Positions 26,640 through 39,099 of a stretch of DNA of 64,000 nt are shown here, in pieces. The notes under the pieces were generated by a model. The model was given only the letters and a program-made list of their open reading frames with translations, searched no databases and was not told where the DNA came from. How positions within the stretch are numbered: position 1 is the first letter of the stretch; each line of letters begins with the position of its first letter. The stretch covers positions 20,191,795 to 20,255,794 of the forward strand of contig CM032795.1 of NCBI GenBank assembly GCA_019155185.1. Reading direction: 5' to 3'. This DNA is from Beaufortia kweichowensis. Its lineage: Eukaryota; Chordata; Actinopteri; Cypriniformes; Gastromyzontidae. Both the position numbers and the translations under genes were made by a program.

Positions 26640-29600
26640 TCCCGTGCACTTGTTAAACTTTCTGTGCTGTTTATTTTGTTTGTCAATTTAATATTTTTAT
26701 GAATTTTCCTGTAGTCTTACTCAGTGGTCATGGGTTTTTGTAAACGCTGTGTATAGTTTTAGAAAGCAGTGAATTGTATTTAATTGACCTAATTTTCTGC
26801 TCAGACTTCTTTTAGCTTTAATAAGCAATACTGAAAGATTATTTTTTTATGCAACTTTGCAAAATACGTACTGTAAAGCGTATCGTCTCTGGTATCCACT
26901 GACCATATTACTGTCCCTGCACAGGATCATGCAGAGATGTTTAGGAGGACATTTGTTAGGGGTTGTATTGTAATCACTGCTCTCTCCAGCCCCTCACAAC
27001 ACTAATCCCTCTCTACTTATCCTGGATTTAGTTATGTCCTAATACCGCTGTGAATGTGAAAAACACAAGGGCCAACTATTAGTCTTGCCTTACACACTAT
27101 GACTGTGGCACTCCGGTATTAAAACACATTGAATAGAAATTGTCGTCTTTTCCCCACTTGTGTGCTTTTTTAAAGACCACATGAAATTCATTCATTTATA
27201 TTAGCTTTAAATCCATTAATATGTTAGTGATAGTGCTTGAGCTTATCCAGCACACCTTAGGACATTGGTAGGGATACACCCTGAATATGTAAATTTTATG
27301 TATATCCATGAAAATTAGTTTATTAACATTAATACACTTTTTTTTGAGAATTGGATTTTGTGAATCATGATAAAAGTTTAAAGTTATGCATTAACTTTTG
27401 AGACTAATTTAAATTTATGATAATGTGGGAGGATATTTGAATGGCCCTCACTCTTTGAAAGGCTCATAAATCATATTTTATTTGAAATATAATTACATCA
27501 ACAAGTTTATGTGAGGGTTAGTTTTGGGTTCGTTATAGTGTTATGTCTTTGTTTGAAAACTATTGCATCGCTAATAGGTCCTTAATAGTATTGCTTTTAA
27601 GGCCAGTGTGTGCACGTCCGCATGTGTGATTTTTTTTTTTTGACATGGGATAATAATAAATCACTGGCCATCTGGTAGACAGTTTACTGTAATTTAATGT
27701 CCCTAGTTGATTCATGATAGGTGTCGTCCACAGTCAACCATCATTAGGATGATTATATCAACAAGCTGCAATCTAGATTAAAAGCTATAAACACATATGC
27801 AGGCATTGCAAAGCGTGCATCTCGCATGCTGAGCGTGCAATGATTAGAAAGCTGCAGAATAATCAAATCAAAAATATGATTGTTGGTTGGAAAGCATCTT
27901 CCTTATGAATATTCATATAAAGCCTAGCTGATCGCTATGATTAATTCTCAGATTTCCATGTGGCTTGTTAGGCTTCCGAATAAGAAGGTTTGTGTGTCAC
28001 TGAATTGATGTAACTGCTTGTTGTTTTATTTTAATGAAGATATTACAAAACGCTTGTAATCAAGTTGTGTACGTCAGTTAATGAAACACTAACCACAGGG
28101 TGACTTCAAGAAGTGTGTGCTTGAGGGCAGGAGTGTGTCATTTGTGTATTGTATGTGTAGGGTAAATGTTGTATGGGTTGGACCGTAAAATAGTTTGGGA
28201 CAAGTATGCTGCATGCATGTTTTATGATCTTTATATATTAATTGTATCAGTTTAAAAGGGATTGAGATGCATGCAAAAATGTCATATGCTGCCATCTGAT
28301 GGCGTGCATAACAGTGTGGTAGTCAAGATTCAACAAGAGATGTTCTGCAGACCCAAGAACGTGTCTTACTAAGCAAAATCAGGACATGTGCTGTGGTTTT
28401 TGGTATTGTGGTAGTTATTGTGAATTACGGTCTTACTTTGCATGATACATCATCCTATTTTGGTATACCCAATTTTTACAATCAACCAATTCTCCATTGT
28501 GTGTTTCTGGTGGAAGATGTGAATCCTAATTGGTCTGTTATAAAAAGCACAAGCAAACAAATATTGATATAAATTGATACTTTTAAGAAAATAGCATTTT
28601 GGAATGCATAAACACAACAAATGAATTTCACTCAATCAGAGGTTTAATGATTTCTGATGGGTTTTGAAGACAATTCAATTACTCTCACAGACCGTTTTCC
28701 CATGATGACTCTATCAGCGTTCATTCCAGTATGATTTTGTGTTTATCGCTCAGTCTCAACCGTAAAAACTAATCAAACCCATCATTTTGTGTTTAAGATC
28801 ATGCAGTAATGAAAATTTAAATCAGTGAAGTTTGTTGCTGATAAAGCTTTGCTCTTAAGCCAGGATTTTAAATCCTTGGCAAGAAAATCTGAGCTGTGTG
28901 TCTTGGAGTGATTGGTTGGAGATATTCTGTTCATGTAATGTTGTTTAATGATGGAAATGGATGACATACGACTGTCTTTTGAGTAAAACAGCTTTTCATG
29001 GCCCACTTAACTCCCATAAATCCAGCAGAACATTCAGTACAAGTTATTGGAAATATTTATCGCCACCTATTTCTAATAACTTACATAATTTTCTGGTAGA
29101 TCACGTTATGCAATCAGTAATTCACAGGGATCTGATTAGATTCCAAGTGTTGCACTTTGTATATTTTTTAGTGTTTTCACATCAGTGGGTTGACCAGTCA
29201 TTTCCAGGACATTTTAATCTTGTCTAATATTTATTTTTACATAAGCTGCATTGTAATGTGATGCAATAAATAAATTAGATAAGATTATGGTAGAGGGATC
29301 ACATGCACAGTGTTGGCAGTCGGAGGATTGACTTTAATATTTTCTGAACGATTGCTGATAATACTTGTTTAAAATTCATTTCCCTTTTATGATAGGACAT
29401 TGTTTCATCTTTTACCCAAACAAACCTCTCTCATGAATATTAATAATGCTTTGTTCTTTTCTAAAAAGTTTATTTAGAAATTTAAAGAGTTTACAGTACT
29501 TAGACATTATTCCTCTTGTGTAGTTTATGAGTCATAAATAATTAAAATCTCATCATCGTGTTCTTTTAGCATTACTGTGACTGATTTTAGGGTGTAGTAA

Positions 29601-30930
29601 TTATCCCTATTTTATAATGTACCGCATTGTGTGTAAGTTATGGGTCATTTTTTTTATCTCACTGTAATTCTGCTTCCTTAAATTACAATTTGAATTTTGG
29701 AAATTTGAATTTAGGTCCTGTTTATTACAAATTATACTAGAGTTTATTAAATACCAAATGGTGCACAAACAGTGCTGATTTCCTCGCCAATCCATGTATA
29801 AATAACTGAAGTCCACAAAGATTCACCCATCTGTTTGTGAAGATATGAATCCTGTATTATATTTTATTCTGCAACTTGCTTAAAAAGATGGAGAAAAATG
29901 AACAAAATCAACAAAAGCAATGTATTAAATTCACCTGGAAGAACTATACATTGGCAAAACACACAGGGACTCGGATGAACTATAGCAAACAGCCAGAGCA
30001 CATCCATCTATCTGGACAAGAGTAAAAATTACACTTTGGATCAGATGAAGTGTGTTCTATCATAGTTATCACTATCATGGCCAGATAGACAGAACTATAA
30101 ACCTGCAATCATGCTCTGAGATGCTGTGAATATATTGGAAAAAAGAAATACATTGATTTAACTATTGGACTTCTGGAACTTGGACTTGGAATTGTACACT
30201 ACATAGTATACTAGTCTGCTGAATCACCTGTAGTGAAAAAAATACAGTACAGGTCCTTTTACTGTAAAGCAGCGTGTATGTAGATATTCCCACCATGCAT
30301 ATTATGCACATATGATATTTATAAATATTATTGTATAATTTCCACAAAATAATTTCCACAAAAAATCGATATTCAGTCGAAACATTAGGTCAAAATTAGT
30401 ATTTATGGGGATCATGGAGAATAGATGTATTTACTAAAGTTGTTCAAGGACAACAGGATACATCAAATTTGATGTTCAAATAAAAAAACAGGATTGCGAA
30501 AGCATTTAAACCTTAATAATTGAGCACATGGAAAGTAAAGAACTGTCAAATATTCTTCTGGGTGTACCATGTGCCTGCCAGAATAAATGTGGCATGATGT
30601 GCATGTGTAATTGATTTATCTGGCCTTGTTTGTACCAAGTAAAAAATCATGTTCCATTGCATCAAAATTGGATTTGTGAATCTTTGCCCATATGCTGTAT
30701 GATGCGAGACGTGTCATGAATCACACATTATGGAATGTTGCGTATGCCATCTTAAATATCACATCAGGCTATTTTCCCTGGATTATCATAAATGCAATAA
30801 TTTGACACAAATTGATAATTTTATGAAAAACTGAATATAACTGAGAAAACATCAGTATATTTAACGAAATTCTTTTAGCAAGTCAACATCACATTTATGT
30901 ACATGTGAATATGGTCCATGTTTCTGCAGT
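26640..30930. other. Long unassigned AT-rich stretch
   Basis: About 4.3 kb without a recognised gene, SINE or MITE. All frames are short (under 90 codons) and lack motifs. The word ttatgaatattcatataaag (27904 on) and homeobox-like TAAT words are common but uninformative. Poly-T runs occur at 27339 and 27630. Confidence 0.45.
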
Positions 30931-31050
30931 TGTGGTGTCTAAGGTGTTGTTGAACTTCTAAGGTGTTGCTGTGTGGTTGCTATGGTGTTGTTGGTTGCTG
31001 TGTGGGCACCAGGCTGTTTTGAGTGGTTGCTAGGGTATTGCTAGGTGTTT
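30931..31050 (-). repeat. 'CCTAGCAACCAC' repeat, inverted copy
   Basis: On the plus strand it reads gtggttgctatggtgttg, gtggttgctagggtattgct and similar words, the reverse complement of the family at 8252-8321. At 120 bp it is the longest copy in the window. Confidence 0.85.
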
Positions 31051-32003
<953 letters not shown>

Positions 32004-32204
32004 GAGAGAGCTACTGTACCTACTTTAAAGCAGGTACAGAAAGTATTCAGCAACATTTTGTTTAAGGACTTACTGAGGATTATTACTGAGGTCTAGATTT
32101 AAAATTATTATTTATTGTTATTGTTTTTGCTGCATCGCACCTTTGCTGGTTTTGCAAAAATTAATTGCTTATATCCTTTGTAAAGAAAATGAAAAGAAAT
32201 TCCA

Positions 32205-32322
32205 GAATGGGTTCGGTTATGGGTTCGACACAGTTACTGTTGTATACCTTGTAATGTACTGCAAGCAGTGCTTTGGATTAAATACCAAATGCATGTCCAC
32301 CAAATGCATAAATGTAAATAAA
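32205..32322 (+). mobile_element. Decayed SINE, box B and tail
   Basis: A box B match ggttcgacac (about 32222-32231) is followed at the right distance by a diverged tail, gcagtgctttggattaaa and then accaaatgcataaatgtaaa. Box A is not recognisable. Same family as 5495-5648. Confidence 0.6.
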
Positions 32323-33029
32323 AACTTGCTTATCATGTTTCTGCCAAATCTGTGTGCACTGACCATAAAAAATGCCTTTCCCGCTGCTGCTATTCTAAAT
32401 CACTTACGATGTTTTATATCAGTTAGGATGCTGCCTACGTAGGCAGTACATCAAGGCAACACATCAGGTTTTGGAACAGAGCTATTGTCTCCCAGCCCTC
32501 TATTTTCTCTCGCGTCTCATTTGTCTGTATCTCTCGTCTCTACTTACCTTGAACAAGGAAAAGGTCACCCCACTCCTTTCAGCGTGTTGCGAGCCACGTT
32601 CCCAGGAAATTAATGGTTTGTGCCGACGATTGCTGCCTCACCCTCCCCAGTGTAATACTTTTGGTTTACTTAAAGGACACATTTATTGAAGGAATATATA
32701 AATATGGATTACTTACAAGCACTTAGTTTGATGCATTTGTATATCAAGCCCCTGTTTTGTCTCAATTGCTCAAGTAAAGTATTTGAGAGACAACAGATAT
32801 CTAATAGAGCGAGGGCGTTAGATTTCAGTAAGGTAGAGAATCTGCAGGGTGCACTTCACAACACTGACTGATGTTCTTCTGCTTAAAATGGGGTTCGCTG
32901 AGGGAAATCATGTGGTGCATCCATGCTTTTTTGTCTCTTCACACAGCTGTCAGCGTATGGCTGTAATGATTTGCCAGTCACACTACCCCTATAAATGAAG
33001 ACAATCTCTTTCATAGTTTCTCCAAATAT
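32323..33029. other. Unassigned DNA with a 16-bp palindrome
   Basis: Contains the perfect palindrome ctgcctacgtaggcag at 32431-32446, flanked by near-palindromic gatg and catc. No gene recognised. Confidence 0.5.
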
Positions 33030-33255
33030 AAAGGAATATTTCACCCAAATATAAAAATTCTGTCATCTTTGATTCACCGTGTCGTTTAAAACCTGTATAT
33101 GACTTTCTTTTGTGGATCACAAAAGAAATGTCAGTGTTATTTGGTTAGTAACATTCTTCAAAATATCTTTTGTGTTCTGCAGAAGAAAGTAAGTCATGCA
33201 GGTTTGGAATGACATGAGAATGAATAACTGATGAAGCAATTTTCATTTTCAAGTC
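33030..33255. mobile_element. Palindromic MITE (Angel-like)
   Basis: Begins aaaggaatatttcacccaaa, contains aaaacctgtatatgacttt and a mirrored right half with 'aacattcttcaaaatatctt' and 'gcaggtttggaatgacatg', ending caattttcattttcaa. The middle is shortened compared with other copies. Confidence 0.82.
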
Positions 33256-34125
33256 TTTTGCTTCTTATATTTTCTGAGATCTCACCTGTGTACCCACTGG
33301 AGATCTCATCAGCGTTTCAAGCTGTTCTCAGATTTGCAGTGACTGCAAATGATAGTCAGAGCTTTCAATCTGAGCTATATCAGCTACATTAATCTAATGT
33401 ATTTTCTTCTTCTATATCAACAGCCGTCTCATTTGTGTCTATTTTTGGTCTTGCGTGTCTTAACCTTGTCTGAGGCGTCATGCTTAAATGAAACACACCA
33501 TGTATCCTGAGCTATATAATCTTCCTTTAGGTAGTGACTAGTAAAAATAATCCACCCAATGTCCTTCTTATGACCTGAGCTACATGTATTTACATTCCAC
33601 AAAATGAGGTCAATCATATGTTCCCTGAAAATTAGTCTTCATCGCATTAAAGGGACGTGCCAAAACATTAATGTTCCCTCTACATTTGCTCCTCTGGTGA
33701 CCGGCACCCAGCCGTCCTCATGCATTTTAGCCCTTGCTAGCGTCTGATTCATTACCATCAGCTCAATATGGCCTTGACTGTCCGATTGTTACATTAGAAC
33801 CCCACAGTCACCTCAACCGGCTCTATTAATCATACTGACCCGCAGAGCCCCTTAAACATTTATAATTTGTGCCATGCTGCTGTTAAAAGACACAGGCTGG
33901 TTACAATCTGTTGCAAGGTCCACAAATATCCGACTGCTGCGGTCAGAAAAGTATGAGGATAGTTTGCATAAAAGTGCACCGTAAAAGCCAGATTTTGACA
34001 TTTTATGTCTAGGAGCAGTTCAGTTAAATGGACTTTCTTTATAATGTATGTTATTTTTATACAATGAAAGTTAAGGACAAAACGGCACCATAAACGTTGT
34101 CTACATGTTCTATACTGTATTGGAT
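33256..34125. other. Unassigned DNA; repeat-free block near 33640-33860
   Basis: Words like gagatctcacctgtg and gagatctcatcag (33275-33310) recall the region at 12000-12620. Positions 33640-33860 are repeat-free with balanced composition and may be a conserved non-coding block. Confidence 0.4.
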
Positions 34126-34305
34126 TATTTACTTTAAAGCTGTTCATTGCAGGGGTTAAGAAATTTAATTATTTCAAAATTAAAATATTTACTTTAAAGC
34201 TGTTCATTGCAGGGGTTAAGAAATTTAATTATTTCAAAATTAAAATATTTACTTTAAAGCTGTTCATTGCAGGGGTTAAGAAATTTAATTATTTCAAAAT
34301 TAAAA
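34126..34305. repeat. Perfect 3-copy 60-bp tandem repeat
   Basis: Three head-to-tail copies of a 60-bp unit (beginning tatttactttaaagctgttc, containing gcaggggttaagaaattt) with no mismatch that I can see across 180 bp. Perfect identity means a very recent expansion or an assembly duplication. A 95-codon minus frame (33860-34147) ends inside the first unit, but nothing suggests it is a gene. Confidence 0.97.
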
Positions 34306-35110
34306 ATTTGTCTTGTACTAACATGTAATGTTTAAGCACTTTCAATACAATTGAGGCAACTGACAAATTATATTATCTTTGTGTTTGATAATATCATTTC
34401 ACTTTATTCACTTATGACATATATGAAGACATTTTTGCCTTAAGAAACATATGCCAATGCAATATTCCAGATAATTTATTAATAACTTCAGTCTGAACTC
34501 CCTTAGATTTTCAGACCAGTTATTTTTATGCCCCATGCCCAACAGACTTCAAAACCAAAAAGCAGAGACAAAGAGAGCCGCGTGTAGCTGTCGCCCCACC
34601 ACATGCACCCACCCGTGCTGAGCGCTGTTCTTACAAATGTGATGTCGCAGAATAGCTCTAATGGATCGAGCAAATAATTCACAACATGACACGAGACACT
34701 GCTGAGTTCTCTGCCTAATTCTCCGCTCTCATCTAAATGTTCCTGACACTTCTATCCAACCAATTGGATCTACTGTTTACCACATCGACAACACAATTTA
34801 GCCCCAGCAAAGCCAAATGAATTGAAGTGCTGTTGATGAGTAAATTATGGTTCTCTGATGAAGAACTGCTGGCCAAATGCTGTTTATCTGACACAGAGAA
34901 CCAGATGATTTAATCATGCCAGCCCTACTGGTGAGAAACGGTTTGATTTTTAGCTTTTGTTCTCATTAATGAGCAATTTACAAGCTGTACAAGCTGTTTA
35001 GTGTACTGGGATTTGTTTTCTGAATATTGCTCACTGCACTTTAGTATCGCATATGGAGGGATAGATTTAATATTCACAGTATACAGTATTTACAGTGTAT
35101 GTATGGCTTT
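34306..35110. other. Repeat-free block, candidate conserved non-coding element
   Basis: Positions 34540-35010 have no dispersed or simple repeats and contain many TAAT/ATTA cores, caattt words and aagctgtacaagctgt, the texture typical of long vertebrate developmental enhancers. This is only an inference from appearance. Confidence 0.3.
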
Positions 35111-35253
35111 TTAATTCTCTGGAACACAAAAGAAGATATTTTGAGAAATGTTTTAGTGGTTTTGTGTTGATGCAATAAAAGTCAATGGGACACAATGTTG
35201 TTTGGTTACCATCAACATTCTTTAAAACATCTCCTTTTGTGTTCCTTGTAAAG
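35111..35253. mobile_element. Palindromic MITE (Angel-like), central part
   Basis: Left arm 'ggaacacaaaagaagatatt', 'ttgagaaatg'; centre 'aaaagtcaatggga'; right arm 'ggttaccatcaacattcttt', 'aaaacatctccttttgtgtt'. The two arms are reverse complements, and the outer ends of the element are missing or unrecognisable. Confidence 0.8.
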
Positions 35254-36628
35254 AAAAACCTGTGTTTGTGTGTAACTGTTTCTAATTGTTTTTAATTGTG
35301 TAACACTAGGCTGGCTGACAACACATACTCAGAAATGTTTTTAAAGTGTTCATACATTTTACCGTTTTAATCTTAAAATGCATGTAAGAAAACTCTTCCC
35401 GTGTAATGCATAGTTCACACTTTGTTTTTACGGGTCAGTTTTAATGGAACCGTTGGCAGAACCACGTACAGATCAGTGAGTCATACGCGCACTTTGAACA
35501 AATAGCACGTAATAGATGTTTACGACCTCGTTCCTGCTTTCAGTTAGCGGTAATTTGTGCTCGGGGTTTGATATCATACGAGAGCGTGTGGCAAATTGAG
35601 GGTCTGGTTAATTGCAATGTGATTGTTTCCATTCTTCCTTCGCTCTTAAACCTCAGAAGAGTTCAGAATGCGCTACGGTGCCGTGTTGTAAAGCTCGGTC
35701 TGCGTGCTGCCCTGTTTCACGTCTCTCAGTATAATCAATGCTAATGTAAGTACCGATGTGGCTCGCAGGCATGATGATTCACAGAGAAAACACAATGAAT
35801 GTTCTCACGCAGGGTTTGTCCGTGACATTACACACTTAGCAGGTATTCTGATTTTTAAAAATAAGTTCTTGTTTTTATACCAAAATAAATAAACAGTAAT
35901 GTTATGGTATGTTGTAAGAGTAGACTGTAGTATAAAGCAAACATAGGGGCCTAATATTTCTGGCATTAGTAGGAAAGTTTACACTAGTCAGGAGTTTTAT
36001 ACATGATACAATGATTTAAACATTGCTGCACATTTTGTGCACAACTTCGTTGTGTTTTTCCTGCTTGTCGCGCTGCTCGAGACATTCTCATTAACACTGC
36101 CCAAAGTGTGTTGGTTAATTTGAAGGGCTTTTTTCAAATATAATTTAGTTGAAAAGAGAGACCTGGATCAATAAAGGCCGAGTCAATGATGGATGGTACG
36201 ACATTTATTAATTTCACCTCAGGACGAATTAAACCTCTGTGGGTTCTTCAACACAGAGCGTCGGAGAAGAAATAATTGTCTGGTTTGTCTCTGCAGAATC
36301 CTGCATATATTTTATAGTTTAAACCAAAATTTAGGCTATGTCACGTTTCATTAAAATATGCATTTGTCACTATTGAAAGCTCAGTTTATGTTTAATGCAC
36401 TTAATGGACAAATATTGTTTTAAAAGTCAACATTTTATCTATTGGAAGTGAATTCTGTAGGCTTGGAAGTGCATATATGGAAATGGTTTGGATGTGTGTT
36501 ATGTTAATTACTAGCTGTGACCATGTGATCATGTGATCCCTCGTGTAGAATCAAATTTGTATATTCAACTTGAATGTAGTTATTAATAAAGGAGACCTAG
36601 GGAATACAGATACCAATAAACAGTATAG
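35254..36628. other. Unassigned non-coding DNA
   Basis: Positions 35430-35700 carry more CpG than their surroundings (for example tacgacctcgttcctg) and no repeats. The rest is AT-rich. No gene recognised. Confidence 0.45.
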
Positions 36629-36670
36629 TTTAAGTCGATTTAGATAAAAGCGTGCATGAATGTAAACATT
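36629..36670 (+). mobile_element. SINE/L2 tail fragment
   Basis: Words gtttaagtcgatttagataa and aagcgtgcatgaatgtaaac resemble the SINE tail with a short internal deletion. Confidence 0.5.
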
Positions 36671-36700
36671 TATTAAGACATTTTGTAACAAATTATGTTT

Positions 36701-36716
36701 AATAATAATAATAATT
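36701..36716. repeat. (AAT)n short microsatellite
   Basis: About five AAT/AATA units. Confidence 0.85.
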
Positions 36717-37034
36717 TATTAAGAATATTAACTTTACTTCATCTCGACTTCGAAACCAGTGGTAAAATGTGCTCATATAGCACTGAAACAACAACCTACT
36801 GATTAGTATTTGAGTATCGATTATCTTGCAAAGCGAGACGAACGAGGCGAGAGACAGACAGACAGGCAGTGAGACAGAACTGATGAATAGCGAGGTGTGT
36901 AAGTAGGGTAGGTCAAACTTGAAACCGAGGACATGTCCAACTTTCCCGGGTCTTGCCGCTCAGATGAACTCATTAGAAGTTAATTAATCACATGCATCGA
37001 TCCATTGTCACTTTCCTCTGTGGCTGTCTCGCAG

Positions 37035-37133
37035 AGAGACGCGGCTCAGGTTCTGCACAGAGGCTTTCTGTATCAACATCCTCCCGGACCGTTTTCTGCT
37101 GAGACGCCAAGTCCAGCCCAGAAATATGAGCAG
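37035..37133 (+). other. Candidate 99-nt phase-0 cassette exon
   Basis: A pyrimidine-rich tract (tcactttcctctgtggctgt ctcgcag) ends in an AG at 37033-37034. The next 99 nt are open for exactly 33 codons and end at CAG|GT (GT at 37134-37135). The frame begins RDAAQVLHRGFLYQHPPGPF and continues with a Ser/Pro/Thr-rich part ending KYEQ. A length divisible by three, phase-0 boundaries and a good acceptor are what an alternative cassette exon looks like. The donor (GTTATC) is weak, and I recognise no protein family. The frame stays open for 10 codons upstream and 27 downstream, so intron-retained or chance readings are possible. The exon would be on the plus strand, opposite to the candidate first exon at 16.1 kb. 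Confidence 0.25.
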
Positions 37134-38673
37134 GTTATCAGCTTAACAGGTTGGGATATATTCTCTTTACACTTACAGATCCGTCTTCATGCGTGCTGGA
37201 GTTATATACTGTAAAGGTACTAACACTGCTTTGTGTCCCAGTAAGTAAGTCATACCGCCCTCCTCCAGCTGAAACGCTTAACCGGTCTGGCTGAAGGGTA
37301 TAAATGTGGCTGTAGTACAACATATGGCAAAAGCTGCAATGGTATTTTATGATTAAAGATCCTCTTGAACATAGTATTATGCCAGAAGATAGTGATAAAG
37401 TGAAATGTTTGTAGATCTTTAACACTGAACATTTCATTTTTCTCTTTCTAAAGGGGGACCTGGAGCACCAGGAAAATCCTTTTAAGAGAAAGTTTAAGTG
37501 TGCCGTTTCTCTGCGTCACCAGATGTAGAAATAATGACTTTGGCTTTTAGATTTTCTGAACACTGCATACTGTTTTCCCCTTTCCCATTTGCAATAAGTT
37601 GATTAAACATATCAAAGATTATAGATATTAACAGGATGCTGCAGTTTTATTACTATAAATGATGCAAAGTGCAATGCTCAATAACCACTGTTGAGAATCA
37701 AGTCCCGCCTTTTAGTAAAAAGAGCCAATCATCAATCGTTAAAGTCTGATGATTCTTTGGGGAGGGGCTCATGGAGAAACTTGGAAAAAGTGTTTTCTTA
37801 GCATAATTTGAACTGATGTCTATAAAAATATACTGAGACATTATAGTGGCCAACAAGATGTTGGCTACATACAGTACAGTAGTGCCACTATTTAAACTCA
37901 ATAAACCCATGAAAGGTTGACTTTTATTTGTCTTTGCTTATTGGCCTGGTATAGGAGAAAATGTTGTAGCCTCTGGAAAAAAGTGTACACTTCACATTTA
38001 AATGCTTAAAATATGCTGACTTACAGCTCAAGTGAGGTTTTATTAAAAAAAAGTACTTGTAAGAAATAGGGCAGTGTTTATACAGTAGCTCAGGTTGCAG
38101 GCGGCTGTTGTGAAAAGCACACTTTATTTTAGAAACGTGTGGAACTGTGGTGGCAGCACAGGTGTCAAAAATGCAAAGTGTAAGCGCATGCAATTTACCC
38201 CAGCCTGCAGCCGATGAAATGAAATAAGAATATGTTAACAGCACTGTAACGTAAGTGGGTGTTATTTTTGAAACATCCAACCAGGTGCTTGGCAGAAATA
38301 TTCATACTTTAGGTTTCTATGGAAAAACCTTTGTAGAACATAAAAACACATGCCTTTTTATGTGCATGGTGCAGTTTTTGTACATTTCTTTGTTTATATT
38401 ACACAAGTTAAATGAAGTTGCATAATTTACATAATATAATTCATTACATAAATGGAAAAATGTGATCTTAAGCAAACATGACATATTTATATTGTGCAAA
38501 GTGTTCCTGTGTCAACATCTGCATATACAAACTAACAAGATTAGATCTTAAGGGGTCATACATGTATAAATGGTGTAAACTGTCTTCAAATACGTGTTTG
38601 TGTAAGTAATCAAATGCATTAGTGGTGTGTAATGCAGTTTCAATTAGTGCTCATCTATTTCTGTCCATAACAG
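37134..38673. other. Unassigned non-coding DNA
   Basis: No gene recognised. The minus frames at 37138-37437 (99 codons) and 37924-38280 (118 codons) show no motif. No clear dispersed repeats. Confidence 0.45.
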
Positions 38674-38735
38674 TGTAGTGCACATATGGTGTAGCACATA
38701 TGGTGTTTATTTTCTTACATTGTAAGAAAATAAAC
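38674..38735. repeat. Direct duplication next to a 15-bp-arm palindrome
   Basis: The word 'gcacatatggtgt' occurs twice (about 38680 and 38695). It is followed by a perfect palindrome with arms gtttattttcttaca (38705-38719) and tgtaagaaaataaac (38721-38735) around a single T. This is the longest perfect short-spacer palindrome I found outside transposons. Confidence 0.8.
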
Positions 38736-39099
38736 TCTTTTTTTGGGAGAAATTTTGAAGCAATGGCATACTATATTTTGAGTTGCTGAGGGTGCACTGG
38801 GGTGTTATATGAAGAAACTGGCTTGTTTCACATTGATCACAGATTGACAAATGCATAAATATGATGTTATATTATATGGGTGTAGGTTTGGCATTAACAT
38901 CAGTGGGGATGTGTGATGTGGTACATGAACATAGAAAAGATGTTGTGAAGATCTCAAGTGCAGACTGAGAAAATTTGGGGGACAAAAGATACATATACTG
39001 TATTTGCCTATGTAATTTAATAGTATTGTGTATAGGTTTTATGCTTATTAGCAATATCTGTATTCATATCATGTCAAACATTGGAGATCAGGATTAGAT
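38736..39099. other. Unassigned AT-rich DNA
   Basis: Nothing recognisable. Confidence 0.5.

Noticed and set aside
34126..34305. CRISPR-like array
   Set aside because: The 60-bp units are contiguous with no spacers, and the context is a vertebrate genome.
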